Positions 46,977-54,267 of a stretch of 64,000 nt of DNA are shown in pieces; within the stretch, counting starts at the first letter, position 1; the number at the start of each line of letters is the position of its first letter. Both the position numbers and the translations under genes were made by a program. The DNA comes from Muribaculaceae bacterium Isolate-037 (Harlan) (GTDB taxonomy: Bacteria; Bacteroidota; Bacteroidia; Bacteroidales; Muribaculaceae). Under the pieces are notes generated by a model. The model saw nothing but the letters and a program-made list of their open reading frames with translations, had not been told where the DNA came from and made no database searches. The DNA lies in the NCBI GenBank assembly GCA_003762615.1, contig RIAZ01000015.1:1-64000 (forward strand), given 5' to 3'.

Positions 46977-47189
46977 ATCAATTAGCCTTGAATATCACTT
47001 GATTATCTATGTTGAGATAGACACGTATATTTGACGATGAAAGGCGATGGAATACAGCCCTTTCGATTCAGTCTTTTAGACAACCGAGCGGAACTACAAA
47101 TATACTATCAGGTCTTTGGTATGCGTAATCTATGACCGCAGTAAGAATAAATTACTTTAGAGTTTGACGCATCTGTCGAATTTGTTCTG

Positions 47190-47197
47190 TATCTTTG
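47190..47197 (+). promoter_or_regulatory. -7 element upstream of the YdeI-like gene
   Basis: TATCTTTG; a TTTG at 47163-47166 is 23 bp upstream, slightly too far. The gene starts at 47313. Confidence 0.4.
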
Positions 47198-47312
47198 CAA
47201 AATGAAAACAAATTAACCCGAACATCCTTAAACATCATAGGACGTGACACGTCGCTGAGGTTAGAGAATACTGCATGGAGGAGTCCCATCCCTAAAGAAA
47301 ATAAAGTGGAAC

Positions 47313-47942
47313 TTGGACTATAAGGATTACCATGTAAATGACCATTATTGGGAGGAAAACGGTATAACGTATATCATTATGAATAACGTTCTCGATATTA
47401 AAGACCTTGATGAGTTTCGGAAGTGGTTGGTAGCTAATCACGACACGGAGAAAGAGTGCTGGATTACAGTCAAACGAGGTATGCCTGTTGATGATGGCTC
47501 GACATTTTGGTATGTTGATGCTGTTGAGGAGGCGATGTGCTTTGGTTGGATTGATGGCATGACCAAGAAATTCGAAGATGGCATTACCCGTCAGAGGTTT
47601 GTGCCCCGTCGCAAAGGTTCTATATGGTCGGAACTGAATAAAGCGAGATGCAGAAGGATGGAACTTCTTGGCAGAATGACGGAGGCTGGTCGCGCTCAAT
47701 ACCCCACCAAAGAGTTTGAGATAATGCCGGAGATATTGGAAGCCTTAAAACAGGAAGATCCCCTTTGGAAAAATTTCAATTCATTCCCGGAATTGTATCG
47801 AAGGGTGCGCATTGATACGATTCAGATAAAAAGGAATGATCCGGAGCTTTTCCATAGCCGCCTACAAAAGTTCATTGATGCCACACGTCGTGGTGAAATG
47901 TATGGTCAATGGAACGACAACGGCAGGTTGCTTGACATATAA
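47313..47942 (+). CDS. YdeI/OmpD-associated family protein
   Basis: 209 residues, no signal peptide. The conserved family block is clear: LDEFRKWLVANHDTEKECWI, then EAMCFGWIDGMTKK, RFVPRRKGSIWSELNKARCR, and MTEAGRAQYP. Members are often annotated as bacteriocin-protection proteins, with little experimental support. The first ATG is used; a second Met is near residue 23 (IIMNNV). A GC-rich hairpin (47973-48003) follows. Confidence 0.85.
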   Translation: MDYKDYHVNDHYWEENGITYIIMNNVLDIKDLDEFRKWLVANHDTEKECWITVKRGMPVDDGSTFWYVDAVEEAMCFGWIDGMTKKFEDGITRQRFVPRRKGSIWSELNKARCRRMELLGRMTEAGRAQYPTKEFEIMPEILEALKQEDPLWKNFNSFPELYRRVRIDTIQIKRNDPELFHSRLQKFIDATRRGEMYGQWNDNGRLLDI

Positions 47943-47972
47943 CTGCAATATCGTTCTTTATTGCACAATATA

Positions 47973-48003
47973 GCACCGGCTCTCCACTTGGGAGGGTCGG
48001 TGC
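47973..48003 (+). terminator. Hairpin after the YdeI-like gene
   Basis: GCACCG and CGGTGC close a stem that also holds CTCC/GGAG. No T-run, so termination would be weak or Rho-assisted. Confidence 0.35.
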
Positions 48004-48138
48004 CGTAGTTGAGAGAGTAGCCCCCTGACTTCGTGTATACCTGACGCTTATATTCTGAACTATCATCAGCGACACATCAGCACTTCACATATTTACACAT
48101 TCGTTCACCTTTATTTTTTCAACTTTTAGACCCGAAAA

Positions 48139-48170
48139 TTTGTTTATCTCATGGAAAAGTCGTAATTTTG
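48139..48170 (+). promoter_or_regulatory. Consensus promoter without an obvious gene
   Basis: TTTG (48139-48142), 20 bp, TAATTTTG (48163-48170). Transcription would start near 48177 and run antisense to the DUF3800 remnants. GAGGC...GCCTC (about 48212-48235) followed by TTGCTTTTTTT (to 48247) could end it, giving an RNA of about 70 nt; the T-run is also AAA codons of the minus-strand remnant, so it may be coincidence. Confidence 0.5.
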
Positions 48171-48228
48171 CGACACGATTAGCTCATCAACCACGCAGTT
48201 GAAGGAGTTACGGAGGCGGCTGAACAGG

Positions 48229-48396
48229 TTAGCCTCTTGCTTTTTTTATGGACTCCTGTATCAACGCGATCAGTTCATCCGGAGTATTGATGCCAACACC
48301 TTCATTCTTTTTCCATTCCTCATACTCTTTCAGTTTTTTCTTTGATTGATGCCTGTATTCAGAAAGGAAGGCTGTTTCTGACCTTTGTCTCCCCAC
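48229..48396 (-). pseudogene. C-terminal coding remnant overlapping the DUF3800 fragment
   Basis: A frame from about GTG 48396 to TAA 48229 reads RSETAFLSEYRHQSKKKLKE, YEEWKKNEGVGINTPDELIA and LIQESIKKARG, clearly coding-like and in a different frame from the DUF3800 ORF it overlaps by about 38 nt. A one-base shift would join them into roughly 190 residues. Either it is the true DUF3800 tail after a frameshift or the tail of another gene fused by deletion. Confidence 0.5.
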
Positions 48397-48808
48397 GGGT
48401 GTCCTTAATGTCGAGATAGATATTATAATGGTCTCCGGGCTGCAATAAAGTTTTAATCAGGCTGAAATAGCACTTGTAATAGAAATCATCATGTGTCTGA
48501 CCAAAATCTGCATGGCGAAGCATACTTTTATCTGGAATGACCATTCCTCGGAAGTGTAGATTCTCATTGGAAAAAAAATATTCCACTACCTTAATATAGA
48601 ACTCTAATTTCCCTTTGGAAATCTTGTTCCACTTCATTTCGTAACGAGGATTGAGTCCATATTTTACCTTTAGGTTTCGAATATCTCGTGCGATTCTCTT
48701 GCGTATAGAATCGATACACCAAATCCCTCCAAGAACCATGGCCTTTTCCCCGTCATGTTCAAGATGGCAACTTTCGTCACAATATATATCGTATAGTTGG
48801 TTCATCAA
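48359..48808 (-). CDS. Truncated DUF3800 protein
   Basis: 149 residues; full-length DUF3800 proteins are usually 200-280. The N-terminal signature YDIYCDESCHLEHDGEKAMV and the acidic YLDIKDTRG are intact. DUF3800 has a nuclease-like fold and is common in accessory islands and on mobile DNA. The frame ends abruptly at 48359; the true continuation may be in the frame listed at 48229-48396. Good minus-strand promoter at 48960-48990, leaving a leader of about 145 nt. Confidence 0.7.
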   Translation of the reverse strand: MMNQLYDIYCDESCHLEHDGEKAMVLGGIWCIDSIRKRIARDIRNLKVKYGLNPRYEMKWNKISKGKLEFYIKVVEYFFSNENLHFRGMVIPDKSMLRHADFGQTHDDFYYKCYFSLIKTLLQPGDHYNIYLDIKDTRGETKVRNSLPF

Positions 48809-48959
48809 AACTTAATCGTGGGACTCCCTTTCTGTATTGAGGGCTGACCAGAGCCTGTAACGACAGAGTGAGAGTCCGCTTGTTTGTTTAGGGGTTGCGC
48901 CCTATATTCTTACCATTAATTATTGGTCATTTTCAGGTAATTATCGTTACTTCCTAATG

Positions 48960-48990
48960 CAAAGTTACAAAAAAATTGCGGTATAGACAA
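48960..48990 (-). promoter_or_regulatory. Promoter of the DUF3800 fragment
   Basis: Minus-strand CTTG (TTG complement 48988-48990), 20 bp, TAACTTTG (complement 48960-48967). Confidence 0.6.
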
Positions 48991-49113
48991 GCGCTTTTAA
49001 GAGCTGTTCCGGGCACGCTACGGAATCCCGCTGAATTGTGCTCCAGCATCTTCTGAATTTCCTTGATGATAGATGATGTCAATACACCTTTATTCTTGAC
49101 AAGATGGAAACTT

Positions 49114-50055
49114 CTAAAATTCCACATTAACTTCCCAAATCGTGGATTTTGATAACTCAGAGAGCATTTTTTCAGCCTCTTGGTATTCTCTGGAAAGACC
49201 GAGTGTATTCAAGATAGAAAGGCCTTGTTTAACAGTTGTCAAAGAAGATGAACCCTGACTTGAATAACTCCTCATCACAGTCTTAAAAGACACCTGTGAT
49301 GTCAAGCCATCCAATATGCTTTTAACCTCGTTTTGTAACACCCCATCACTGTTATACCAATATAGAGAGTTCCAATCAATTGGAAGTTTTTTACCAGTAA
49401 GCCGTTTGTGTATCTCAAACTGATAATATTTAGAGGCTATTCGGCTTGAACTTTCTAACTCACGTGATGAATGATTTAAGCCAAATATTTTATATGTACC
49501 AGACAAATCATTAGAAGAATCAAAATCCCGACTTTCCCTGCTATCCTCACTACCCTGATACGAAATATCAAGTTTAGTCGCTCCCAAACGCTCGAAAACA
49601 TACTTCATCTCAAGGATTCTGTCATTAATTAAATCCTGAGCAAGGATATCCGCAGAACAATATTTCTTATCATTACGAGGGTCAAGCACATAAAGCTTCC
49701 CACTTTCTACACTACCATCGAAAGTGAACGAATCCGGAATGCCTATAATCTTAGGCAAGAATATAATTCCAGATTTTGAAGGACTTACATTTTTTATTTT
49801 GGAATAAGGAAGAATCATAATTGCTACTCGTTTATTCGATGGTAATGATTCCAAATCAAAAAGAAAATTTAGCCATCCCATAGCTCCTATTAAAGGATAA
49901 TTTAGCAATCCTATAATTCCTATTTTTTCTGATTTATCTAGTTTTCTAAATAAATAAAGAGAGGCTATATTACCAATAGCCCCCGGAAGTAACAGAGATG
50001 TCTTGATATTTTTTACTCGTTGTTGGAATTTTGTAAGAGGTCTTTGAGATTCCAT
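49114..50055 (-). CDS. Hypothetical protein, unrecognised family
   Basis: 313 residues, AT-rich codons unlike the flanking housekeeping genes. An N-terminal stretch has hydrophobic segments (LLLPGAIGNIASLYLF, then GIIGLLNYPLIGAMGWLNFL), possibly membrane-associated; the rest is polar with a Ser/Asp/Glu-rich patch near 165-180 and a helical C-terminus. I do not recognise a domain. It may be an accessory gene of the same island as the DUF3800 fragment and the helicase. Confidence 0.55.
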   Translation of the reverse strand: MESQRPLTKFQQRVKNIKTSLLLPGAIGNIASLYLFRKLDKSEKIGIIGLLNYPLIGAMGWLNFLFDLESLPSNKRVAIMILPYSKIKNVSPSKSGIIFLPKIIGIPDSFTFDGSVESGKLYVLDPRNDKKYCSADILAQDLINDRILEMKYVFERLGATKLDISYQGSEDSRESRDFDSSNDLSGTYKIFGLNHSSRELESSSRIASKYYQFEIHKRLTGKKLPIDWNSLYWYNSDGVLQNEVKSILDGLTSQVSFKTVMRSYSSQGSSSLTTVKQGLSILNTLGLSREYQEAEKMLSELSKSTIWEVNVEF

Positions 50056-50088
50056 ATAACATGATTAGTGTTAAAGTTTATTATGCAG

Positions 50089-50096
50089 CAAAGATA
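50089..50096 (-). promoter_or_regulatory. -7 element of the hypothetical gene at 49114
   Basis: Minus-strand TATCTTTG (complement 50089-50096), 34 bp before the ATG. A near copy (TATCTTTA) follows 13 bp upstream because of the tandem repeat. Confidence 0.45.
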
Positions 50097-50191
50097 GTAA
50101 ATAAAGATAGTAAATATTGATCACAACTCAAAATCACTATGCTTAAATGTGAATAAAGTGTGAAAAAGATAAAAATGGTTATAATCGTGAT

Positions 50192-50308
50192 TTACTCGGC
50201 GAAGTGGCGGTAATGGCAGCGGGCGAGGAAACGGTCTATGTCGGATTGTGTGTGCCGGTATTTGTAGTCGCGGAGGGAGTAGCCGAAAAGGGTTGACTTA
50301 TTTGTCAT
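50192..50308 (-). CDS. Possible 38-residue ORF or gene remnant
   Basis: Reads MTNKSTLFGYSLRDYKYRHT then QSDIDRFLARCHYRHFAE. GC-rich codons and an amphipathic helix-like tail look coding, in an AT-rich setting. It may be a small protein or the residual tail of a lost gene. No family recognised. Confidence 0.3.
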   Translation of the reverse strand: MTNKSTLFGYSLRDYKYRHTQSDIDRFLARCHYRHFAE

Positions 50309-50497
50309 GATGATTGTCATGATGATGAAATGTCATGAAGTAATGGGGAGGAAAGGGGAGGAGATATTCATGCGTATAGTCGATATTCACGAAGGTCGGG
50401 AAAGGGGTTGTATTTTAGACAAACAAATGGGCATGGCGGATAAAGCGCATGTTGAGAATGAGGTGGTTATGTTTGTGCATTTGTTTGTATATAGACA

Positions 50498-50542
50498 CAA
50501 AAAACAATCGGACAAACAAATGGTTCTTTGTTTATCCGATTG
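50498..50542 (-). terminator. Intrinsic terminator of the DUF2795/adenosyltransferase unit
   Basis: On the minus strand CAATCGGATAAACAAA, loop, TTTGTTTGTCCGATTG (one mismatch), then TTTTTTG. It lies about 30 bp past the DUF2795 stop. Confidence 0.85.
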
Positions 50543-50572
50543 AGTGTCTTGGGTTTATGGGATATTTTACAA

Positions 50573-50794
50573 TTAATACTCCTCTTCGTTGAAGAAGAAG
50601 TCGTCTTTGGAGGGGTAGTCGGGCCAGATCTCTTCGATGCTTTCGTAGGTCTCGCCTTCGTCTTCCATCTCCTGGAGGTTTTCGATTACTTCGAGTGGTG
50701 CGCCGCTGCGCATTGCGTAGTCAATGAGCTCGTCTTTTGTTGCGGGCCAGGGTGCGTCTTCAAGTTTAGACGCGAGTTCTAATGTCCAATACAT
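50573..50794 (-). CDS. DUF2795 family small acidic protein
   Basis: 73 residues, strongly acidic: MYWTLELASKLEDAPWPATK, DELIDYAMRSGAPLEVIENL, then an acidic C-terminus ending FFFNEEEY. Full length for this Bacteroidota family, whose role is unknown. It follows the cobalamin adenosyltransferase gene by about 105 bp, an arrangement often kept in the order. A broken second copy of its 3' end is at 46904-46976. Confidence 0.85.
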   Translation of the reverse strand: MYWTLELASKLEDAPWPATKDELIDYAMRSGAPLEVIENLQEMEDEGETYESIEEIWPDYPSKDDFFFNEEEY

Positions 50795-50898
50795 AGTTTT
50801 TCAGTTTTTATTTGTTATTTGTTTCAGTTTATCTGTTTTTTATGTCAGCGCCTTTTATGTCGGTCTTGACCGGATTTATTCGCTTCTTAGGTCAATTG

Positions 50899-51456
50899 TC
50901 ATCTGTGCCAGATTATTTCGTCTATACCGGCGATATGGTTGAAATAGCGGGCGAGGATGAATAGATAGTCCGACAGTCGGTTGACGTAGGATATTAGTAG
51001 AGGATCCACGTATTCGCGTTCGGCAAGCGTCAGTATCCTTCTCTCGGCACGTCGGCATACGGAGCGGGCGATGTGAGCCTTGGCGGAGAGGGGTGTGCCA
51101 CCCGGAAGCACGAAAGCATTCACTTTCGGGGTCTCCGAGTCGAGACGGTCTATTTCATGTTCCAGAGCCTTCAGGTCATCATCAGTCAGAACCCACACGG
51201 CGTTTTCACCATTCTCATTCACTTCAGACGCCAGATAGCCTCCGAGATTGAAAAGCATGTTCTGGATGCCGAGCAGCGTCTCTTTCTCATGAGGCGGGCA
51301 ATCCGGATCGGATAATACGGCTCCGAGAAATGATGAGAACTCATCGATGGTGCCGTATGCCTCCAGGCGGGTGTCGTCCTTCCTTATGCGCTTCCCTCCT
51401 ACGAGAGACGTGGTGCCGAGATCGCCTGTACGGGTATAAAGTTTGCTTTTCTCCAT
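50899..51456 (-). CDS. PduO-type cob(I)yrinic acid a,c-diamide adenosyltransferase
   Basis: 185 residues, cytosolic. The family signature is complete: YTRTGDLGTTSLVGGKRIRK at the start (ATP-binding loop), EAYGTIDEFSSFLGA, and CRRAERRILTL with LISYVNRLSDYLFILARYFN at the end. It transfers the adenosyl group from ATP to cob(I)alamin, making coenzyme B12. Upstream of DUF2795 on the minus strand. Confidence 0.93.
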   Translation of the reverse strand: MEKSKLYTRTGDLGTTSLVGGKRIRKDDTRLEAYGTIDEFSSFLGAVLSDPDCPPHEKETLLGIQNMLFNLGGYLASEVNENGENAVWVLTDDDLKALEHEIDRLDSETPKVNAFVLPGGTPLSAKAHIARSVCRRAERRILTLAEREYVDPLLISYVNRLSDYLFILARYFNHIAGIDEIIWHR

Positions 51457-51643
51457 TGTTATGAATTTTACGAGTGATAATGAAGTTTAAACGACTTCTA
51501 AGTAATCCTATTATTTTTTTACGATTACCGAAATAAAATTCCTTCAAAGTGGAAATTTCTATTTTTTAACGCAAGCGAAAGAATATTGTTGTGAGAATGT
51601 AAGAGATTGTTGAGGTTGTGATGTTAAAAATTGAATATTCAGA

Positions 51644-51674
51644 TTGGAAGGGGTCTGAAAAAGTATTATATTTG
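51644..51674 (+). promoter_or_regulatory. dnaX promoter
   Basis: ATTG (TTG at 51644-51646), 20 bp, TATATTTG (51667-51674). ATG at 51705. Confidence 0.6.
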
Positions 51675-51704
51675 CAAGCAAAAACCACAGAAAGCAAGAA
51701 AAGC

Positions 51705-53555
51705 ATGTCGGAAGAGAAGCCATATATAGTGTCGGCCCGCAAGTACAGACCCGCTACGTTCAAGACCGTGGTGGGGCAAAGGGCATTGACCTCCACCCTT
51801 AAAAATGCGATAGAAAGCCATCGTCTGGCGCAGGCATATCTGTTTTGCGGACCGCGTGGCGTAGGCAAGACTTCGTGCGCCCGTATCTTTGCCAAGACAA
51901 TCAACTGCCAGAATCTTACGGCTGATGGCGAGGCATGCGGACAGTGTGAGTCATGCCGTGCGATAGAGCAGGGCACGTCGTTCAATCTTGTGGAGTTGGA
52001 CGCGGCGTCAAACAACTCGGTCGACGATATACGTTCGATTACCGAACAGGTTAATGTCCCGCCTCAGAATGGCAATTACCGCATATTCATAATAGATGAG
52101 GTGCACATGCTTTCAAATGCGGCGTTCAATGCTTTCCTGAAGACTCTGGAGGAACCACCGAAGAATGTGGTCTTCATCCTTGCCACCACGGAGAAGCATA
52201 AGGTGATACCCACGATATTGAGCCGTTGCCAGATATATGATTTCAAGCGGATCACGGTAGACGACATGATTGACCATCTTGAATATGTGGCAAAGGAGGA
52301 GGGTATCACTACTGAGCGCGAGGCGTTGGGCGTGATTGCCTTGAAGGCGGATGGAGCCATGCGCGACGCTTTGTCGATATTCGATCAGGTGGCAGCCTCC
52401 TCGATGGGGGATGTGACGTATGAGAAGACCATAGACAATCTCAACGTGCTTGACTATGACTATTATTTCCGTCTTGTGGATGCTTTCAGAGAGGGGGATG
52501 TGCCGTCGGCTCTGTTGGTATATAAGCAGATACGCGATAAGGGATTTGATTCACTCTTCCTGGTGAACGGTCTTGCCGCCCATGTGCGCGATCTGCTGGT
52601 GGCAGTGGATGAGCGCACTGTGACGTTGCTTGAGACTTCCGAAGGGGTGGCACGCCGATATGCGGAGCAGGCGAAGACTCTTCCTGTGGAATGGTATTAT
52701 GCAGCGATGAGATTGCTGAGTGAATGTGATCTCAACTATCGCACTGCCACAAGTAAGCGTCTGCTTGTGGAGATTACGCTCATCCGGTTATGTCAGCTGC
52801 TCAAACCAGCCTCGCCCCCTTTTGATTCGCTGGATCGCAGAATGCCGCTGGGCGATCCGGTTGCGGAGCGGCGTCCCTCTCCATCTGTGGAGAGTGTGGT
52901 ATCGCAACAGCCGACGTCACCGCAGCAACCGGTAGTGCAACAGCAGCCTATGCATCAGTCTACATCACCCCAGCAGCCGACCGACTACCAACAGTATATG
53001 CCGCCTCAGCAGTCGATATCGCCGCAGCCTGCGCCTGTGCAGCCAATGGCTCCACAACCGTCGGTTCCACAGACGTCGCCCAATCAGGCTCCCGCCGCAG
53101 GACGTCCGCGTGTCGCGCCCCGCCCATCCACTCTCCGTCTTAACGCACAGCGGCAGTCATCGTCGCCCCAGGCTTCAGGTCTTGTCCGACGCAATAAGCC
53201 TATCAACCATGATGTTTTCATGGAGGCATGGGGGAGTTTTGCGGCATCCAATCCGTCGCTCCATATCCTTGTTAATGCCATGCGCGCTTCTCATCCTGTG
53301 CCGGCAGACCAGCATACGTATCGTATTGTCGTGGATCATCCGGCGCAGCAGCAGTCTTTTGAACTTTCAATGGGGCGTCTGCTTGAATATCTGCGTGACA
53401 GACTTGAAAATGACTACCTGAGCCTGAAAGTGGAGGTTACTACCGAACCGGTGGGTGCCAAGCAGCTTCCGCCACGCGAATATCTTAAGCAAGTGGTTAG
53501 TTCCAATCCGGCGTTGGCAGGTTTTCTTAATGCGATAGAAGGGGAGCTGGTATAG
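51705..53555 (+). CDS. dnaX: DNA polymerase III subunit gamma/tau
   Basis: 616 residues from MSEEKPYIVSARKYRP at 51705; the frame is open to 51618, upstream of the promoter, so that start is rejected. AAA+ clamp-loader core: VGQRALTSTLKNAI, Walker A GPRGVGKTS (48-56), zinc-binding Cys cluster (CQNLTADGEACGQCESC), Walker B IIDEVHML near 128, SRC-type arginine finger TILSRCQIYDF. Residues about 367-475 are a Pro/Gln-rich linker with repeated SPQQP phrases, then a tau-type C-terminal domain that contacts the polymerase. I saw no obvious slippage heptamer for gamma production. Confidence 0.95.
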   Translation: MSEEKPYIVSARKYRPATFKTVVGQRALTSTLKNAIESHRLAQAYLFCGPRGVGKTSCARIFAKTINCQNLTADGEACGQCESCRAIEQGTSFNLVELDAASNNSVDDIRSITEQVNVPPQNGNYRIFIIDEVHMLSNAAFNAFLKTLEEPPKNVVFILATTEKHKVIPTILSRCQIYDFKRITVDDMIDHLEYVAKEEGITTEREALGVIALKADGAMRDALSIFDQVAASSMGDVTYEKTIDNLNVLDYDYYFRLVDAFREGDVPSALLVYKQIRDKGFDSLFLVNGLAAHVRDLLVAVDERTVTLLETSEGVARRYAEQAKTLPVEWYYAAMRLLSECDLNYRTATSKRLLVEITLIRLCQLLKPASPPFDSLDRRMPLGDPVAERRPSPSVESVVSQQPTSPQQPVVQQQPMHQSTSPQQPTDYQQYMPPQQSISPQPAPVQPMAPQPSVPQTSPNQAPAAGRPRVAPRPSTLRLNAQRQSSSPQASGLVRRNKPINHDVFMEAWGSFAASNPSLHILVNAMRASHPVPADQHTYRIVVDHPAQQQSFELSMGRLLEYLRDRLENDYLSLKVEVTTEPVGAKQLPPREYLKQVVSSNPALAGFLNAIEGELV

Positions 53556-53649
53556 TTAAATTAGTTTAATGTATATTAAAAAATATTAATTTAATATATA
53601 AAAGCATTAAAAGATATCCCTTCTAAATAATAATGGGGATTATTTTTAC

Positions 53650-53657
53650 TATCTTTG
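53650..53657 (+). promoter_or_regulatory. -7 element of the rimP-nusA-infB operon
   Basis: TATCTTTG; no TTTG at the expected -33 position. Expected start point near 53664, only a few bases before a terminator hairpin. Confidence 0.55.
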
Positions 53658-53669
53658 CAAAAACATTCC

Positions 53670-53699
53670 GGAGGGGACGTAAGTCTCCTCCTCTTTTTT
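53670..53699 (+). terminator. Promoter-proximal terminator (attenuator) in the rimP-nusA-infB leader
   Basis: GGAGGGGAC, loop GTAA, GTCTCCTCC (nine pairs including one G-U), then TCTTTTTT. It is a textbook intrinsic terminator but sits between the promoter and the operon, so it must be read through for expression. Confidence 0.75.
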
Positions 53700-53705
53700 A
53701 ACAAA

Positions 53706-53807
53706 ATGTCGGTTGCCAGGCAGCGTCGCATTCCTTGGTTCCATTACCATCATGTATTGATTCTGCATGCAATCCAACCGCCTCAAATAAGAGAAGATGA
53801 TAGATAA
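53706..53807 (+). CDS. Short upstream ORF overlapping rimP
   Basis: 33 codons from ATG 53706, reading MSVARQRRIPWFHYHHVLIL then HAIQPPQIREDDR; its stop TAA (53805-53807) lies inside the start of rimP (ATG 53797). The His-rich FHYHH stretch is unusual. It could be a leader peptide coupling translation to rimP or to the terminator upstream, or chance. Confidence 0.35.
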   Translation: MSVARQRRIPWFHYHHVLILHAIQPPQIREDDR

Positions 53808-54261
53808 AACCGCACTTGCAGCATTCATAGAGGAGCGACTTGAAGGGAGCGACCTTTTTCTTGTAGATCTGTCGATAAGCGGACAGAACGAAATACGGGT
53901 AGAGATAGATTCCGACACGAGCGTTGACATTGACCGTTGTGTGGATCTTACACGCGAGATCGAGTCGGCGTTTGACCGCGACGTGGAGGATTATGAACTG
54001 GAAGTCGGATCAAGCGGTTTGACCACACCGTTCAAGGTGCGCCGTCAATACGATAAGAATCTTGGCAACGAAGTGGAGGTGCTGACGAAAGGGGGCAAGA
54101 AATATCATGGGATGCTCCGTGAGGTCGGCGATGATGCTTTCACGGTCGTTTGCGAGGAGAAGGTTAAGCCGGAAGGGGCGAAGCGTGCTGTCATTGAGCA
54201 GGTGGACCACGTCTTCCGTTATGATGAGGTGAAATATACTAAATACATGCTACAATTCTAA
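53797..54261 (+). CDS. rimP: Ribosome maturation factor RimP
   Basis: 154 residues, full length. N-terminal alpha/beta domain (LFLVDLSISGQNEIRVEIDS) with the conserved LEVGSSGLTTPFK-type turn (here YELEVGSSGLTTPFKVRR), then an Sm-like domain. It assists 30S subunit maturation. First of the translation/transcription operon, 6 bp before nusA. Confidence 0.95.
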   Translation: MIDKTALAAFIEERLEGSDLFLVDLSISGQNEIRVEIDSDTSVDIDRCVDLTREIESAFDRDVEDYELEVGSSGLTTPFKVRRQYDKNLGNEVEVLTKGGKKYHGMLREVGDDAFTVVCEEKVKPEGAKRAVIEQVDHVFRYDEVKYTKYMLQF

Positions 54262-54267
54262 AGTGTT

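Larger units (their letters stand above)
46608..47312. other. Accessory intergenic region with decayed pieces
   Basis: About 700 bp with one possible small membrane-protein ORF (46738-46899), a degenerate duplicate of the DUF2795 gene's 3' end (46904-46976) and a -7 element (47190-47197). Short open frames at 47035-47135 look protein-like but match nothing I know. Confidence 0.4.
50056..50572. other. Intergenic region with promoter repeats, small ORF and terminator
   Basis: Contains a tandem AAAGATAGTAAAT pair (50090-50115), a possible 38-codon ORF, a short CATGATGATTGT-type microrepeat near 50305-50330, and the terminator of the DUF2795 gene. Nothing else is supported. Confidence 0.4.

Noticed and set aside
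47017..47160. Short protein-like frames considered as a transposase or cas2 fragment
   Set aside because: Stops interrupt them and no family motif could be confirmed.
50307..50543. Plus-strand 78-codon frame before the DUF2795 terminator
   Set aside because: It runs through a terminator hairpin and a CATGATGAT microrepeat, with Met/Lys-rich low-complexity composition.
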